Source of the DNA: Paraburkholderia caffeinilytica
Lineage (GTDB): Bacteria > Pseudomonadota > Gammaproteobacteria > Burkholderiales > Burkholderiaceae
Reading direction: 5' to 3'
Assembly (NCBI RefSeq): GCF_003368325.1
Contig: NZ_CP031466.1
Span: forward strand, 3,038,001-3,102,000
Length of the DNA: 64,000 nucleotides
How positions within the stretch are numbered: the stretch's first letter is position 1; each line of letters begins with the position of its first letter. Shown here one piece after another: positions 1 through 8,874 of this stretch. The translations under genes were made by a program, and so were the position numbers. Under the pieces are notes generated by a model. That model did no database searches, was not told the origin of the DNA, and was given only the letters and a program-made list of their open reading frames with translations.

Positions 1-310
1 GAAATGTCTGATTGCTCGAAATCGGGCAATTGCGATAGCTGATTTCGACGGAGTGTAAATTTATTTTAGAAAAGCGGGAACTTAATTGGCTTAATTCGGT
101 CTTCGATTTAGCGCATGCGGATACTTCACGCCTCGAATCGCCCAATCGCTCTATTGGCAGTATTTAAAAGACATTCGCGGTATGGCCGCTAATTGCCACC
201 CGACCTTATGTCGCGATCGCAGCGGCTCGATTCGATGCCGGCTCCTCCCGGGACCGGCCGGCGCTTGTTTCACGCCGTGGTGGGCAACGTGCACTGAATC
301 ACCTGACCAA
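1..310. other. AT-richer stretch without a supportable gene
   Basis: No open frame with protein-like composition covers this stretch. The first 180 bases are clearly richer in A and T than the rest of the window; the last 120 return to high GC. A short inverted repeat (attgc...gcaat) lies near 11-31. It may be the edge of acquired DNA next to the tRNA at 738-826, but nothing in it can be named. Confidence 0.4.
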
Positions 311-336
311 TAAAAAACCGCCGTCAGGCGGTTTTC
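311..336 (-). terminator. Intrinsic terminator-like hairpin
   Basis: The stem aaaccgcc/ggcggttt with loop gtca is followed on the minus strand by a run of T. It would end minus-strand transcription coming from the tRNA/335-691 direction. The A/T symmetry means it could also act on the plus strand. Confidence 0.7.
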
Positions 337-691
337 AGCATTCTGGCTGTCGCTTTTGCTGGCAGAGCGCTTGTTCTGCCACTCCGGCCCGCATAGAAAG
401 TGAAGTCTTCAGCACAGGCATTGCCCGGAGGTGAACTGCGGCGCCGGCCGCCGCGTGACAATAACCCGTGCTGAAAGCGGACGGCATACATTGAACCGCC
501 TTCCGTATTCGTTTAACGGCACACACCTTTGCTTTTTTTGCACGGAGTTTCCCTACTTTCCACCAGTCGTCCGTTATGAGTCGGATGGTGTCCGGCAGCG
601 ACGATCCGAAATACACACTGAATTCGGCTTCAGAGAAAATACGGTGCCACCCTTCAATCAGTTGAACTATTGATTCGAATGGCCTTGGCAC
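335..691 (-). CDS. Doubtful hypothetical protein, 118 aa
   Basis: The frame is open and its stop codon overlaps the base of the terminator hairpin at 311-336, as expected for the last gene of a unit. The first 50 residues look protein-like (SIVQLIEGWHRIF, then DTIRLITDDWWKVGKLR). The rest is rich in Cys, Arg and Ala and reads like chance translation, so this may be a short real gene whose 3' part has been frameshifted. I recognise no family. It lies just downstream of a tRNA, a common integration point for foreign DNA. Possibly spurious. Confidence 0.22.
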   Translation of the reverse strand: MPRPFESIVQLIEGWHRIFSEAEFSVYFGSSLPDTIRLITDDWWKVGKLRAKKAKVCAVKRIRKAVQCMPSAFSTGYCHAAAGAAVHLRAMPVLKTSLSMRAGVAEQALCQQKRQPEC

Positions 692-737
692 ATGGGAGCC
701 GCGACATGCGCTCGTCAGTGGCGTATTGGGAGCCTTT

Positions 738-826
738 TGGTGGGCCGGGTCGGAGTCGAACCGACGATGTCCTTTCGGAGGCGGATTATGAGTCCGCTGC
801 CTGCAACCAGCACGGCGTCCGGCCCA
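738..826 (-). tRNA. tRNA-like gene, anticodon CAT, with a long (type II) variable arm
   Basis: Read on the minus strand, a full cloverleaf is visible. The acceptor stem GGGCCGG/CCGGCCC is 7 bp, followed by A73 and an encoded CCA (738-740). The T arm GTCGG-TTCGACT-CCGAC is canonical (749-765). The anticodon arm GCGGA-CTCATAA-TCCGC gives anticodon CAT (781-797). A 3-bp D stem GCC/GGC carries a GG-containing loop. Unusually, the 15-nt variable region forms a TCC-GAAA-GGA hairpin, as in Leu/Ser/Tyr tRNAs, and position 8 is A instead of the near-universal U. CAT normally means Met or lysidine-modified Ile2, which are type I tRNAs, so amino-acid identity is left open. It lies downstream of rpoD on the same strand. 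Confidence 0.8.
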
Positions 827-857
827 AGAAAAAGACCCGGTCTTGAGCGCCGGGCCT
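827..857 (-). terminator. Hairpin and U-run directly before the tRNA
   Basis: On the minus strand a CCCGG/CCGGG stem (loop CGCTCAAGA) is followed by TCTTTTTC, ending two bases before the mature tRNA 5' end. It looks like a second terminator for rpoD, yet it leaves no room for a promoter between itself and the tRNA. Confidence 0.55.
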
Positions 858-885
858 ATTTAGTGACTGGCCGACATACTACACG

Positions 886-942
886 AAAAAGGGGCCTCCG
901 CAACCGTTTCGCTTCAGCAAAACGACCGGGAGGCCCCTTCAA
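886..942 (-). terminator. rpoD terminator
   Basis: The arms ggggcctcc (891-899) and ggaggcccc (929-937) pair perfectly, with a secondary stem cgttt/aaacg inside. On the minus strand the structure is followed by TTTTT. It lies 35 bases past the rpoD stop codon. Confidence 0.8.
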
Positions 943-977
943 ACCACGACTTCATTTCTCACGACCGCCTACCTCGA

Positions 978-3368
978 TCAATTCCCTTCGAGGAACGACT
1001 TCAGCTTGTCAGAACGGCTAGGGTGACGCAGTTTACGCAGCGCCTTGGCCTCGATCTGACGGATCCGTTCACGCGTCACGTCGAACTGCTTACCGACTTC
1101 CTCGAGCGTGTGATCGGTGCTCATCTCGATGCCGAAACGCATGCGCAGCACCTTCGCCTCGCGCGGCGTCAACGAGTCGAGCACGTCCTTCACGACATCG
1201 CGCATGCTGGCATGCAGTGCGGCGTCGGCCGGCGCAACCGTATTCGTATCTTCGATGAAGTCGCCCAGATGCGAATCGTCGTCGTCACCGATAGGCGTTT
1301 CCATCGAGATCGGCTCTTTCGCGATCTTCATGATCTTGCGGATCTTGTCTTCTGGCATCTCCATCTTCTCGGCCAGCGTTGCCGGATCCGGCTCGAGACC
1401 GGTTTCCTGCAAAATCTGACGCGAGATGCGGTTCATCTTGTTGATCGTTTCGATCATGTGAACCGGAATCCGGATCGTACGCGCCTGGTCCGCGATCGAA
1501 CGCGTAATGGCCTGACGGATCCACCACGTTGCATACGTAGAGAACTTGTAGCCGCGACGATATTCGAACTTGTCCACCGCCTTCATCAGGCCGATGTTGC
1601 CTTCCTGAATCAGGTCGAGGAACTGGAGACCACGATTCGTGTACTTCTTCGCGATCGAGATCACGAGACGCAGGTTCGCCTCGGTCATTTCGCGCTTCGC
1701 CTGACGCGCCTTCAGCTCGCCGGCCGCCATCTGACGGTTGGTTTCCTTCAGGTCCTTCAGCGGCAGCACGACGCGCGCCTGCAAGTCGAGCAGACGTTGC
1801 TGCTGTTCGCGAATGGCCGGAATGTTACGCGTGAGGATCGCGCTATACGCGTGCCCTTCGCCGACGATCTTGTCGGCCCATTCGAGATCCGTTTCGCTGC
1901 CAGGGAAACGCGCGATGAATTCCGCACGCGGCATGCCGCACTTGTCGACCACCGTATGCAGAATCTGACGCTCGACCTGACGCACTTCGTCCACTTGCGC
2001 ACGCAGCGTGTCGCACAGACGCTCGACGGTACGCGCGGTGAAACGGATCGTCATCAGTTCGTTCTGGATCGTTTCCTGCGCCTTCAGATACGACTTGGAC
2101 TTGTAGCCTTCCTTCTCGAACGCGCGACGCATCTTGTCGAACCATTCGCTGATCATCGCGAACTTCTCGAGGGATGCACGCTTGAGCGCTTCCATTTGCG
2201 CTGCGTTGGCCGTGGCTTGCGCGGCGCCGTCGTCTTCTTCCTCGTCGTCCGCTTCCTCTTCCTCGTCTTCCTCGTCTTCGCTTTCGATCGCTTCCGCTTC
2301 CTGCGCCGAGAAGCCGTCCGCGTCTTCCGCGTTGGCGTCGATCAGGCCGTCGACCAGTTCGTCGATGCGAATTTCCTCGTTGGCGACGCGCTCAGCCATT
2401 GCCAGAATGTCGGCGATCGTGGTCGGGCACGCGGAGATGGCCATCACCATATGCTTGAGGCCATCTTCGATCCGCTTCGCGATTTCGATTTCGCCTTCAC
2501 GCGTGAGCAGTTCGACCGTACCCATTTCACGCATGTACATGCGGACCGGGTCGGTGGTGCGGCCGAATTCGGAGTCGACGGTGGAGAGCGCGACTTCCGC
2601 TTCCTCTTCGACTTCGTCGTCCGACGAAGCAGCGGGTGCGTTGTCGTTCAACAGCAGCGTTTCAGCATCCGGCGCCTGCTCGTACACAGCCACGCCCATG
2701 TCGTTGAACGTGCTGATGATGCCTTCGATCGCCTCGGTCTCGGTGAAGTTGTCCGGGAGGTGGTCGTTGATTTCCGCGTACGTGAGGAAGCCGCGCTCCT
2801 TGCCGAGCTTGATCAGCGCGCGCAGTTTGGAGCGGCGCTCTTCGAGCTCCTCGACGGTGCCCGGCTGCGACGACGCGAACGCGTCTTTCAGCAGCGCTTT
2901 TTCCTTCGCACGACGATCGCGAGCCTTGACCTTTTCCACCTTGCCGGTAGCGGCCGCAGGGGTTTCTTCGCTTTGGGTTGCGTCGTCATCGACGGGTGTT
3001 TCGTTCAGCTTTTTCGTCATGGAGTTCGTCGTACCGGCTGTAGTCTCGACTCGCGGCTGTTGGACAACAGCCGGTTGAACCGTGGATACTGGAATCTCGC
3101 GCTCTACCGCATCGTCCTGCGCGGCAGGCGCTTCCCTTGCGCTTCTGACACCCGGCCGTTTTGCAGCCGGTGGTGGTACAGCTTTCGCCGCCCTGACCGG
3201 CTCCGCTCGCGCAGCGGAAGTGGCCGAGGATTTCTTCCCGACAGCAGGTGTGACGCTTGCGGCAGACGTTTTTCTGGGGGAAGAAGCTAACTTGGCCTCA
3301 GTGACCTTTCTGGTCGGCTCGTTCGAGCCCGTGCCTGTTGCTTTTTTTCCGCCTGGTGTCTTTGCCAT
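978..3368 (-). CDS. rpoD: RNA polymerase primary sigma factor RpoD (sigma-70)
   Basis: This is the housekeeping sigma factor that directs core RNA polymerase to -35/-10 promoters. Of 796 residues, about 170-240 form region 1.1, 272-302 region 1.2 ([11 protein letters not shown]), then an acidic non-conserved insert with Glu/Asp runs. About 555-630 form region 2 with the core-binding and -10 segments ([13 protein letters not shown]), and the end is region 4 with its helix-turn-helix ([21 protein letters not shown]). The first 116 residues are a Lys/Ala/Pro-rich tail absent from E. coli RpoD. The start at 3368 has AAGGCG about 10 bases upstream; a second Met (codon at 3020) has no visible ribosome site. 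It is last in the cluster rpsU-yqeY-dnaG-rpoD. Confidence 0.97.
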   Translation of the reverse strand: MAKTPGGKKATGTGSNEPTRKVTEAKLASSPRKTSAASVTPAVGKKSSATSAARAEPVRAAKAVPPPAAKRPGVRSAREAPAAQDDAVEREIPVSTVQPAVVQQPRVETTAGTTNSMTKKLNETPVDDDATQSEETPAAATGKVEKVKARDRRAKEKALLKDAFASSQPGTVEELEERRSKLRALIKLGKERGFLTYAEINDHLPDNFTETEAIEGIISTFNDMGVAVYEQAPDAETLLLNDNAPAASSDDEVEEEAEVALSTVDSEFGRTTDPVRMYMREMGTVELLTREGEIEIAKRIEDGLKHMVMAISACPTTIADILAMAERVANEEIRIDELVDGLIDANAEDADGFSAQEAEAIESEDEEDEEEEADDEEEDDGAAQATANAAQMEALKRASLEKFAMISEWFDKMRRAFEKEGYKSKSYLKAQETIQNELMTIRFTARTVERLCDTLRAQVDEVRQVERQILHTVVDKCGMPRAEFIARFPGSETDLEWADKIVGEGHAYSAILTRNIPAIREQQQRLLDLQARVVLPLKDLKETNRQMAAGELKARQAKREMTEANLRLVISIAKKYTNRGLQFLDLIQEGNIGLMKAVDKFEYRRGYKFSTYATWWIRQAITRSIADQARTIRIPVHMIETINKMNRISRQILQETGLEPDPATLAEKMEMPEDKIRKIMKIAKEPISMETPIGDDDDSHLGDFIEDTNTVAPADAALHASMRDVVKDVLDSLTPREAKVLRMRFGIEMSTDHTLEEVGKQFDVTRERIRQIEAKALRKLRHPSRSDKLKSFLEGN

Positions 3369-3461
3369 CGCAATCGCCTTTTCGCCTTTGCTAGGAAAAC
3401 CATTGAAAAAACAAACCGCTAGAAACCTTTTATTATAGCACCGAGGTTTCTGCCAACCCGC

Positions 3462-5327
3462 TTACAGCCCGAGCTGGCGCTTCATCTCAGCCCGCTTCTG
3501 GTTCAGGCCCGTCAACTCAAGAAACTCCTCCGGCGTGTGCCGGGATTGCCGCGAAAGCTGCTCGAGACGATCACAGTAGGCGTCATATCGCATCTTCAGG
3601 ATCGCCGCTTTCAGCTCCTCTCCGACGATCCGTTCCTGCTCGCGCCGCTCCTCGATGACGGTCGCATCCTCCGGGTCCTTCAGCAGCAAATCCCGGACGT
3701 TTTCATCATAGTCTAGAATTTTGCGAAAGATTTCCTCGAAAGTTGGGGCATTCGCGCCATTTCGCAATAGGTCGGACAGCAACTGGAACTCCGCCGAATC
3801 GCCCAGCGCGCGCGCATGCGTGGTCACTTCTTCGAATAGCTCGCCGTGCCGCGTCACGCTCAGAAGCGCCTGTTCGGCTTCCTCGTCGAGCACCGCCACC
3901 GTCCGCGGATACATCACCAGATTGCGCAGCGTTTTCTCTTCGATCCCAGTCACACTACGCCGGTCTTTGCGGGCCGGCGCCGAGCGGGCAGCCGCCGCGA
4001 TCCGGGCATCGACTTCGCATAAAGCGGCCACTTCGTCGAACGGCACGTCGAGCCGGTCGGCGAACATATGCATGATCTGCGCGCGCAGTGCATTGGCCGG
4101 CAGTTGCTGCAGCAACGGTTTCGCGTCGAACAACGCGCGGGCCCGGCCTTCCGGCTGGTCCAGTTCCTTGCCGGTCAGTACCTCGTTGAGCATGAACTGC
4201 GACAGCGGCATGGCGCGCTCGACCTGCTCGGCGAACGCTTCCGTGCCGAATTCGCGCACATAGCTGTCCGGATCGTGCTCGGACGGCAGAAACAGGAACC
4301 GGATGGTCCGGTTGTCCGCCGCATGGGGCAGGCAGGCATCCAGCGCACGGCGCGCGGCGCGGCGCCCCGCAGAATCGCCGTCGAAGCTGAAGATGACCGT
4401 ATCGGTCTGGCGCATCAGTTTCTGCACATGAATCGGCGTGCAGGCCGTGCCGAGCGTGGCCACCGCGTTCTGGAACCCCAATTGGGCCAGCGCGACCACG
4501 TCCATATAGCCTTCGACCACCAGCACGTAATGCTGTTCGCGAATCGCCAAACGTGCCTCGAACAGCCCATACAGCTCGCTGCCCTTGTTAAATAGAGGCG
4601 TTTCCGGCGAATTCAAATATTTGGGTTCGCCGCCATCCAGCACACGCCCGCCAAAGCCGATCACCTGCCCTTTCACATTGCGGATCGGGAACATGATCCG
4701 CTCGCGAAAGCGGTCGTACCGGCGATTCTGGCCCTGCGCATCCGACTTTTCGCTGACGATCACCAGACCCGACTCGACCAGTGAATCGTCCCGATAGTTG
4801 GGGAATGCGGGTTCAAGGTTCTGCCAGCCGTCCGGCGCATAGCCGAGGCCGAAACGGGCGGCGATCTCGCCGGTCAGGCCGCGCTTCTTCAGATACTGGA
4901 TCGCGACCGGCGCGCTGCGCAGTTGCTTGCGGTAAAAATCGCATGCGGTCTGCATGACATCGGACAGCGCGGTGGTCACCGCCTTGGATGCGCCCGGCGA
5001 ATATCCGCCGGAGCCGCCGCCATATCCCGGCGAAGGCTCGTTCGGCACGGTCAAGCCGACCGATTGCGCGAGTTCGTTGACCGCCTCCGGAAACGTCGAC
5101 CCAACGTGCTCCATCAGGAAGCCGATCGCCGTACCGTGCGCGCCGCAGCCGAAGCAGTGGTAGAACTGCTTAGTCGGACTAACCGTAAACGAAGGGCTCT
5201 TCTCGTTGTGAAACGGGCACAGCCCCATGAAGTTCGCGCCGCCCTTTTTCAACTGCACATACCGGCCGACCACGTCGACGATATCGACGCGGTTGAGCAG
5301 ATCCTGCAGGAATGACGGTGGAATCAC
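3462..5327 (-). CDS. dnaG: DNA primase DnaG
   Basis: The protein makes RNA primers for the replication fork together with the DnaB helicase. Its 621 residues show the N-terminal zinc-binding domain (CPFHNEKSPSF...YHCFGC, residues about 38-64), the Toprim catalytic core with the acidic EGYMDVVAL motif and the FSFDGDSAGRRAA segment (around 270-330), and a C-terminal helicase-interaction region. Length is close to the usual 580-660. The gap to rpoD is 93 bases, which fits the classic dnaG-rpoD linkage. Confidence 0.97.
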   Translation of the reverse strand: MIPPSFLQDLLNRVDIVDVVGRYVQLKKGGANFMGLCPFHNEKSPSFTVSPTKQFYHCFGCGAHGTAIGFLMEHVGSTFPEAVNELAQSVGLTVPNEPSPGYGGGSGGYSPGASKAVTTALSDVMQTACDFYRKQLRSAPVAIQYLKKRGLTGEIAARFGLGYAPDGWQNLEPAFPNYRDDSLVESGLVIVSEKSDAQGQNRRYDRFRERIMFPIRNVKGQVIGFGGRVLDGGEPKYLNSPETPLFNKGSELYGLFEARLAIREQHYVLVVEGYMDVVALAQLGFQNAVATLGTACTPIHVQKLMRQTDTVIFSFDGDSAGRRAARRALDACLPHAADNRTIRFLFLPSEHDPDSYVREFGTEAFAEQVERAMPLSQFMLNEVLTGKELDQPEGRARALFDAKPLLQQLPANALRAQIMHMFADRLDVPFDEVAALCEVDARIAAAARSAPARKDRRSVTGIEEKTLRNLVMYPRTVAVLDEEAEQALLSVTRHGELFEEVTTHARALGDSAEFQLLSDLLRNGANAPTFEEIFRKILDYDENVRDLLLKDPEDATVIEERREQERIVGEELKAAILKMRYDAYCDRLEQLSRQSRHTPEEFLELTGLNQKRAEMKRQLGL

Positions 5328-5405
5328 GGTAAATGACGCTACCTAAAAAGCTCAAGGCTGCGCGCGCCGTCGAACAACGGCGCGCGCGGACCGGAAATAC
5401 GGGAA

Positions 5406-5852
5406 TTACTTCGCGAGCGCGGCTTTGACTTGCGCCGAGACAGCGGTCATGTCGGCGCGGCCGGCCAGCTTCGGCTTGAGCACGCCCATCACCTTGCCCA
5501 TGTCCTGCGGGCCGGCAGCGCCAGTTTGCGCGACCGCAGCCTGAACTTCGGCAACAATCTCCGCTTCGGACATCTGCGCCGGCATATAGGCGGACAGAAT
5601 GGCCAGCTCGGCTTTTTCCTTGTCGGCGAGATCCGTGCGGCCAGCAGCTTCGAACTGGCCGATCGAGTCTTTGCGCTGCTTGATCATCTTGTCGATGACC
5701 GCGGTGATCGCCGCGTCGTCAAGGGTGACGCGCTCGTCGACTTCACGTTGCTTGACCGCGGCCAGCAGCAGGCGGATCGTGCCGAGACGCTCGGTCTCAC
5801 GCGCCCGCATGGCGGCTTTCATGTCGTCGTTGATCTGGTCCTTGAGGCTCAT
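5406..5852 (-). CDS. GatB/YqeY domain protein
   Basis: This 148-residue protein begins MSLKDQINDDMKAAMRA and contains the typical KQREVDERVTLDDAAITAVIDKMIKQRKDS core, so it belongs to the YqeY family. YqeY is related to the C-terminal tail domain of the GatB subunit of tRNA amidotransferase; its own role is not settled. I chose ATG 5852 because AGG lies six bases before it; an in-frame GTG one codon upstream is less likely. It sits between rpsU and dnaG, as in many beta-proteobacteria, about 80 bases before dnaG. Confidence 0.93.
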   Translation of the reverse strand: MSLKDQINDDMKAAMRARETERLGTIRLLLAAVKQREVDERVTLDDAAITAVIDKMIKQRKDSIGQFEAAGRTDLADKEKAELAILSAYMPAQMSEAEIVAEVQAAVAQTGAAGPQDMGKVMGVLKPKLAGRADMTAVSAQVKAALAK

Positions 5853-5931
5853 CACTCACCTGAATGCGTTGAAAATTTAAAAATCGGCCGCTTGCGGCAC
5901 CAATGCGCCGTTCCAATACGCCACATCCAAC

Positions 5932-5968
5932 ACAAACACCCGCTTGGGACTGCTTCCTCAAGCGGGTT
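5932..5968 (-). terminator. Hairpin between rpsU and yqeY
   Basis: The perfect 9-bp arms acccgcttg (5938-5946) and caagcgggt (5959-5967) are followed on the minus strand by GTTTGTG. The U-tract is weak, so this may attenuate transcription between rpsU and the primase and sigma-factor genes rather than stop it. Confidence 0.5.
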
Positions 5969-6100
5969 GGCGCAATTTTGCGTGGTGGATGCGACCCTGC
6001 CGGCTGGCCCGAAGGGCCGTGTTTTCCGCGATGGCACCTGCTGTGCCGTCACCGTTGAATGTCGCCGCTCCGTTCGACAGGAACCGCGGCAACGCCAGAA

Positions 6101-6313
6101 TCAGTAGAACTTCTTTGGCAGCATCTGGCCACGCAGACGCTTGAAATGACGCTTAACCGCGGCCGCTTTCTTGCGCTTGCGCTCGGCCGTAGGCTTTTCG
6201 TAAAACTCGCGGGCGCGAAGTTCCGTCAGCAGCCCGTTTTTCTCCATCGTGCGCTTGAAGCGGCGCATGGCAACTTCAAACGGCTCGTTGTCTTTTACGT
6301 GGACGGTCGTCAT
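6101..6313 (-). CDS. rpsU: 30S ribosomal protein bS21
   Basis: The 70-residue basic protein ([21 protein letters not shown], ending GQMLPKKFY) is bS21, which sits near the anti-Shine-Dalgarno end of 16S rRNA in the small subunit and assists initiation. It is the first gene of the rpsU-yqeY-dnaG-rpoD cluster. The 25-30 bases before the ATG contain no purine-rich ribosome site. Instead, CTCCT, which resembles the anti-Shine-Dalgarno sequence itself, occurs just after the -10 box. Confidence 0.97.
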   Translation of the reverse strand: MTTVHVKDNEPFEVAMRRFKRTMEKNGLLTELRAREFYEKPTAERKRKKAAAVKRHFKRLRGQMLPKKFY

Positions 6314-6345
6314 TTTTCAATAACGGAACTTTGTAAAGGTTCAGG

Positions 6346-6374
6346 AGTATAGCAGAGCTTTCTCACAAAGCTAA
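6346..6374 (-). promoter_or_regulatory. Predicted rpsU promoter
   Basis: On the minus strand a TATACT -10 box lies at 6346-6351, with a weak -35 (TTAGCT) 17 bases upstream. Transcription would start near 6339, giving a leader of only about 25 bases. Confidence 0.5.
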
Positions 6375-6381
6375 TGCGCCG

Positions 6382-7599
6382 TCAAGCCCCCAGAACGTAC
6401 TCCGCGGCCGCCTGGCCGGCCGCCACGCCGGAGGCCCACGCCCATTGGAAATTGTAGCCGCCGAGCCAGCCGGTCACGTCGACCGCCTCGCCGATGAAGT
6501 ACAAACCCGGCGCGCGGGCGCTCATCATCGTGGCCGACGACAGGTCGCGCGTGTCGATACCTCCACGCGTGACTTCGGCCTTGCGATAGCCTTCGGTCCC
6601 GTTTGGCGTGAGCGTCCAGCGCGTCAAAGCCTCACCGATGCGGCGCAGCGCCTTGTCCGGCAGATCGGCCACACGCGCTTCGGCGGGAATCTGGTGGGTT
6701 TCCAGCCAGACGTGGGCGAGCCGTTGCGGCACCCATTCCGAAAGCAGATTGGCGATCTGGCGCTTCGTGCCGGTTTTCGCTTCCAGCAATGCGGCCGCGG
6801 CGTTCTGCTCGGGCAGCAGATTGATGTGAATCGGCTCGCCGGGCTGCCAGTAGCTCGAAATCTGCAGAACCCCAGGACCCGACAGGCCGCGGTGCGTGAG
6901 CAGCAGGTCCTCGTTGAACTCGGCGCCGGTCTTTTTGCTGCCGGTCGCCAGTTGTACTTCGAGCGACACGCCGGAGAGCGCCGAGAACGGCTCCCAGTCG
7001 GCCGGGGCAAAGGTCAGCGGAACCAGCGCGGGGCGCGTGTCGATCAGTTTGTGGCCGAATTGCTTGGCGAGACGGTAGGCGAAATCGGTGGCGCCGATCT
7101 TGGGAATCGACAGCCCGCCGGTCGCCACGACGAGTGCGCGCGCCGTGATCGGACCCGAGTGGGTGTCCAGCGTGAACCGTCCTTCGGCGTCATGCCGGAC
7201 CTGCTCGACTGCCAGCGGCGTACGCCACGCGACGCGGCCCGCGTCGCATTCGTTCTTCAGTACGTTGATGACCGCGTCGCTCGACTGGTCGCAGAACAGC
7301 TGCCCCTTGTGTTTCTCGTGCCACGTCACGTGATGGCGCTTGAGCAGCGCCATGAAATCACGCGGCGTATAGCGCGCCAGCGCCGAGCGGCAAAAATGAG
7401 GATTGGCCGACAGGTAATTGGCCGGTCCGGCGTACAGATTCGTGAAATTGCACCGGCCGCCGCCGGAAATGCGGATTTTTTCAGCGAGGCGCTGCGAGTG
7501 GTCGATCAGCACCACGCGACGGCCGAGTTGCCCGGCCACGGCCGCGCACATCATGCCGGCCGCGCCTGCGCCGATCACTGCGATATCGAAGGATTCCAT
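6382..7599 (-). CDS. HI0933/BaiN-type FAD-binding oxidoreductase
   Basis: The 405-residue flavoprotein starts with a Rossmann dinucleotide motif ([19 protein letters not shown]). It carries [11 protein letters not shown] near residue 45, the [17 protein letters not shown] segment, and a C-terminal FAD-closing motif [21 protein letters not shown]. These mark the HI0933-like family (YhiN, BaiN), soluble NAD(P)H-dependent flavoenzymes, often annotated as aminoacetone oxidase family. The physiological substrate cannot be told from sequence. It is divergent from tsaD; the shared intergenic stretch is about 120 bases. Confidence 0.9.
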   Translation of the reverse strand: MESFDIAVIGAGAAGMMCAAVAGQLGRRVVLIDHSQRLAEKIRISGGGRCNFTNLYAGPANYLSANPHFCRSALARYTPRDFMALLKRHHVTWHEKHKGQLFCDQSSDAVINVLKNECDAGRVAWRTPLAVEQVRHDAEGRFTLDTHSGPITARALVVATGGLSIPKIGATDFAYRLAKQFGHKLIDTRPALVPLTFAPADWEPFSALSGVSLEVQLATGSKKTGAEFNEDLLLTHRGLSGPGVLQISSYWQPGEPIHINLLPEQNAAAALLEAKTGTKRQIANLLSEWVPQRLAHVWLETHQIPAEARVADLPDKALRRIGEALTRWTLTPNGTEGYRKAEVTRGGIDTRDLSSATMMSARAPGLYFIGEAVDVTGWLGGYNFQWAWASGVAAGQAAAEYVLGA

Positions 7600-7645
7600 G
7601 GGGCCGCATTGTACCTGCGCGTCTGCGGCCCCCTGCCCGCGCTGC

Positions 7646-7651
7646 TATACT
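7646..7651 (+). promoter_or_regulatory. Predicted tsaD -10 box
   Basis: TATACT lies 70 bases before the tsaD start codon in an otherwise GC-rich stretch. No good -35 is seen 17 bases upstream. Confidence 0.4.
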
Positions 7652-7720
7652 TTCAGGCTTGCCTTTTCAATTTTGGGCGCCCGGGTGTCTTCACTCGCTC
7701 GCCTGTTCAAGCGACCCATC

Positions 7721-8749
7721 ATGCTCGTTCTCGGCATCGAAAGCTCCTGCGACGAAACCGGTCTCGCGCTCTACGACACAGAGCGCGGCCTGCTCGCGCA
7801 CGCGCTGCATTCGCAAATTGCGATGCACCGGGAATACGGCGGCGTGGTGCCGGAGTTGGCGTCGCGAGACCATATCCGGCGCGCGCTGCCGCTGCTCGAA
7901 GAGGTGATGGAGCGCGCCGGCGCACTGCGCAGCGACATCGACGCGATCGCCTATACGCAGGGCCCGGGCCTCGCGGGTGCGCTGCTGGTCGGCGCGAGCG
8001 TCGCCAATTCGCTGGCCATGGCGTGGGACAAGCCGACCATCGGCATCCACCATCTCGAAGGGCACTTGCTGTCGCCGCTGCTGGTGGACGAGCCGCCGCC
8101 GTTTCCGTTCGTCGCGCTGCTGGTGTCAGGCGGTCATACGCAGTTGATGCGCGTAACGGACGTGGGCGTCTATGAGACGCTCGGCGAAACACTGGACGAC
8201 GCCGCCGGCGAGGCCTTCGACAAAACCGCCAAGCTGCTGGGCCTCGGTTATCCGGGCGGGCCGGAAGTGTCGCGGATGGCGGAATTCGGCACGCCCGGCG
8301 CCGTGGTCCTGCCGCGTCCGATGCTGCATTCCGGCGACCTGGATTTCAGCTTCAGCGGGTTGAAGACCGCTGTCCTCACGCACGCAAAGAAGCTCGGCGG
8401 CGCGAATATCTGCGAGCAGGCGAAAGCGGATCTGGCGCGCGGTTTCGTCGACGCAGCCGTGGAGGTGCTGGCGGCGAAATCGCTGGCGGCGCTCAAACGG
8501 ACCAAACTCAATCGACTGGTGGTGGCAGGCGGCGTCGGCGCGAACAGGCAACTGCGCGAAGCGCTTTCCGCTGCGGCGAAGAAACGCAATTTCTTTGTGC
8601 ACTACCCGGATTTGTCGCTGTGTACGGACAACGGCGCGATGATCGCGTTGGCCGGCGCATTGCGATTGCAACGCTGGCCCGATCAGTCGGGCAAAGACTA
8701 CGCGTTCACCGTGAAGCCGCGCTGGGACCTGACTTCACTCGCACGCTGA
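7721..8749 (+). CDS. tsaD: tRNA N6-threonylcarbamoyladenosine transferase TsaD
   Basis: TsaD, with TsaB and TsaE, transfers the threonylcarbamoyl group to A37 of ANN-decoding tRNAs in the cytoplasm. The 342-residue protein begins [14 protein letters not shown], the family's ATP-binding signature. It has the metal-binding [11 protein letters not shown] motif near residue 110, [10 protein letters not shown], the [10 protein letters not shown] segment and a late [10 protein letters not shown] motif. The frame extends about 300 bases further upstream, but that part is the antisense of the flavoprotein gene, so I placed the start at the family's standard N-terminus. Confidence 0.97.
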   Translation: MLVLGIESSCDETGLALYDTERGLLAHALHSQIAMHREYGGVVPELASRDHIRRALPLLEEVMERAGALRSDIDAIAYTQGPGLAGALLVGASVANSLAMAWDKPTIGIHHLEGHLLSPLLVDEPPPFPFVALLVSGGHTQLMRVTDVGVYETLGETLDDAAGEAFDKTAKLLGLGYPGGPEVSRMAEFGTPGAVVLPRPMLHSGDLDFSFSGLKTAVLTHAKKLGGANICEQAKADLARGFVDAAVEVLAAKSLAALKRTKLNRLVVAGGVGANRQLREALSAAAKKRNFFVHYPDLSLCTDNGAMIALAGALRLQRWPDQSGKDYAFTVKPRWDLTSLAR

Positions 8750-8811
8750 GCTCGCAACGGGTCCGCATCGCCCGTCGCATGCCACATGCCGCGCGATACA
8801 ACGGCAACGCC

Positions 8812-8846
8812 ATAGAAAAAGCCGCTTCGAAAGCGGCTTTTTCTAT
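8812..8846. terminator. Bidirectional terminator between tsaD and folE2
   Basis: Near-perfect symmetry (atagaaaaagccgctt cga aagcggctttttctat) gives a U-run on both strands. It serves the converging tsaD and folE2 genes. Confidence 0.9.
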
Positions 8847-8874
8847 CTGCAGCAGGCAAGAAGCTAAAGCGTAA

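Noticed and set aside
738..826. Selenocysteine tRNA with an 8-bp acceptor stem
   Set aside because: The extra pair uses the discriminator base. Counting A73 properly gives a 7-bp stem, and the anticodon is CAT rather than TCA.
1023..3290. 755-residue plus-strand frame opposite rpoD
   Set aside because: It lies wholly antisense to rpoD, is Arg/His/Phe-rich, matches no family and arises from the GC-rich codon pattern of the real gene.
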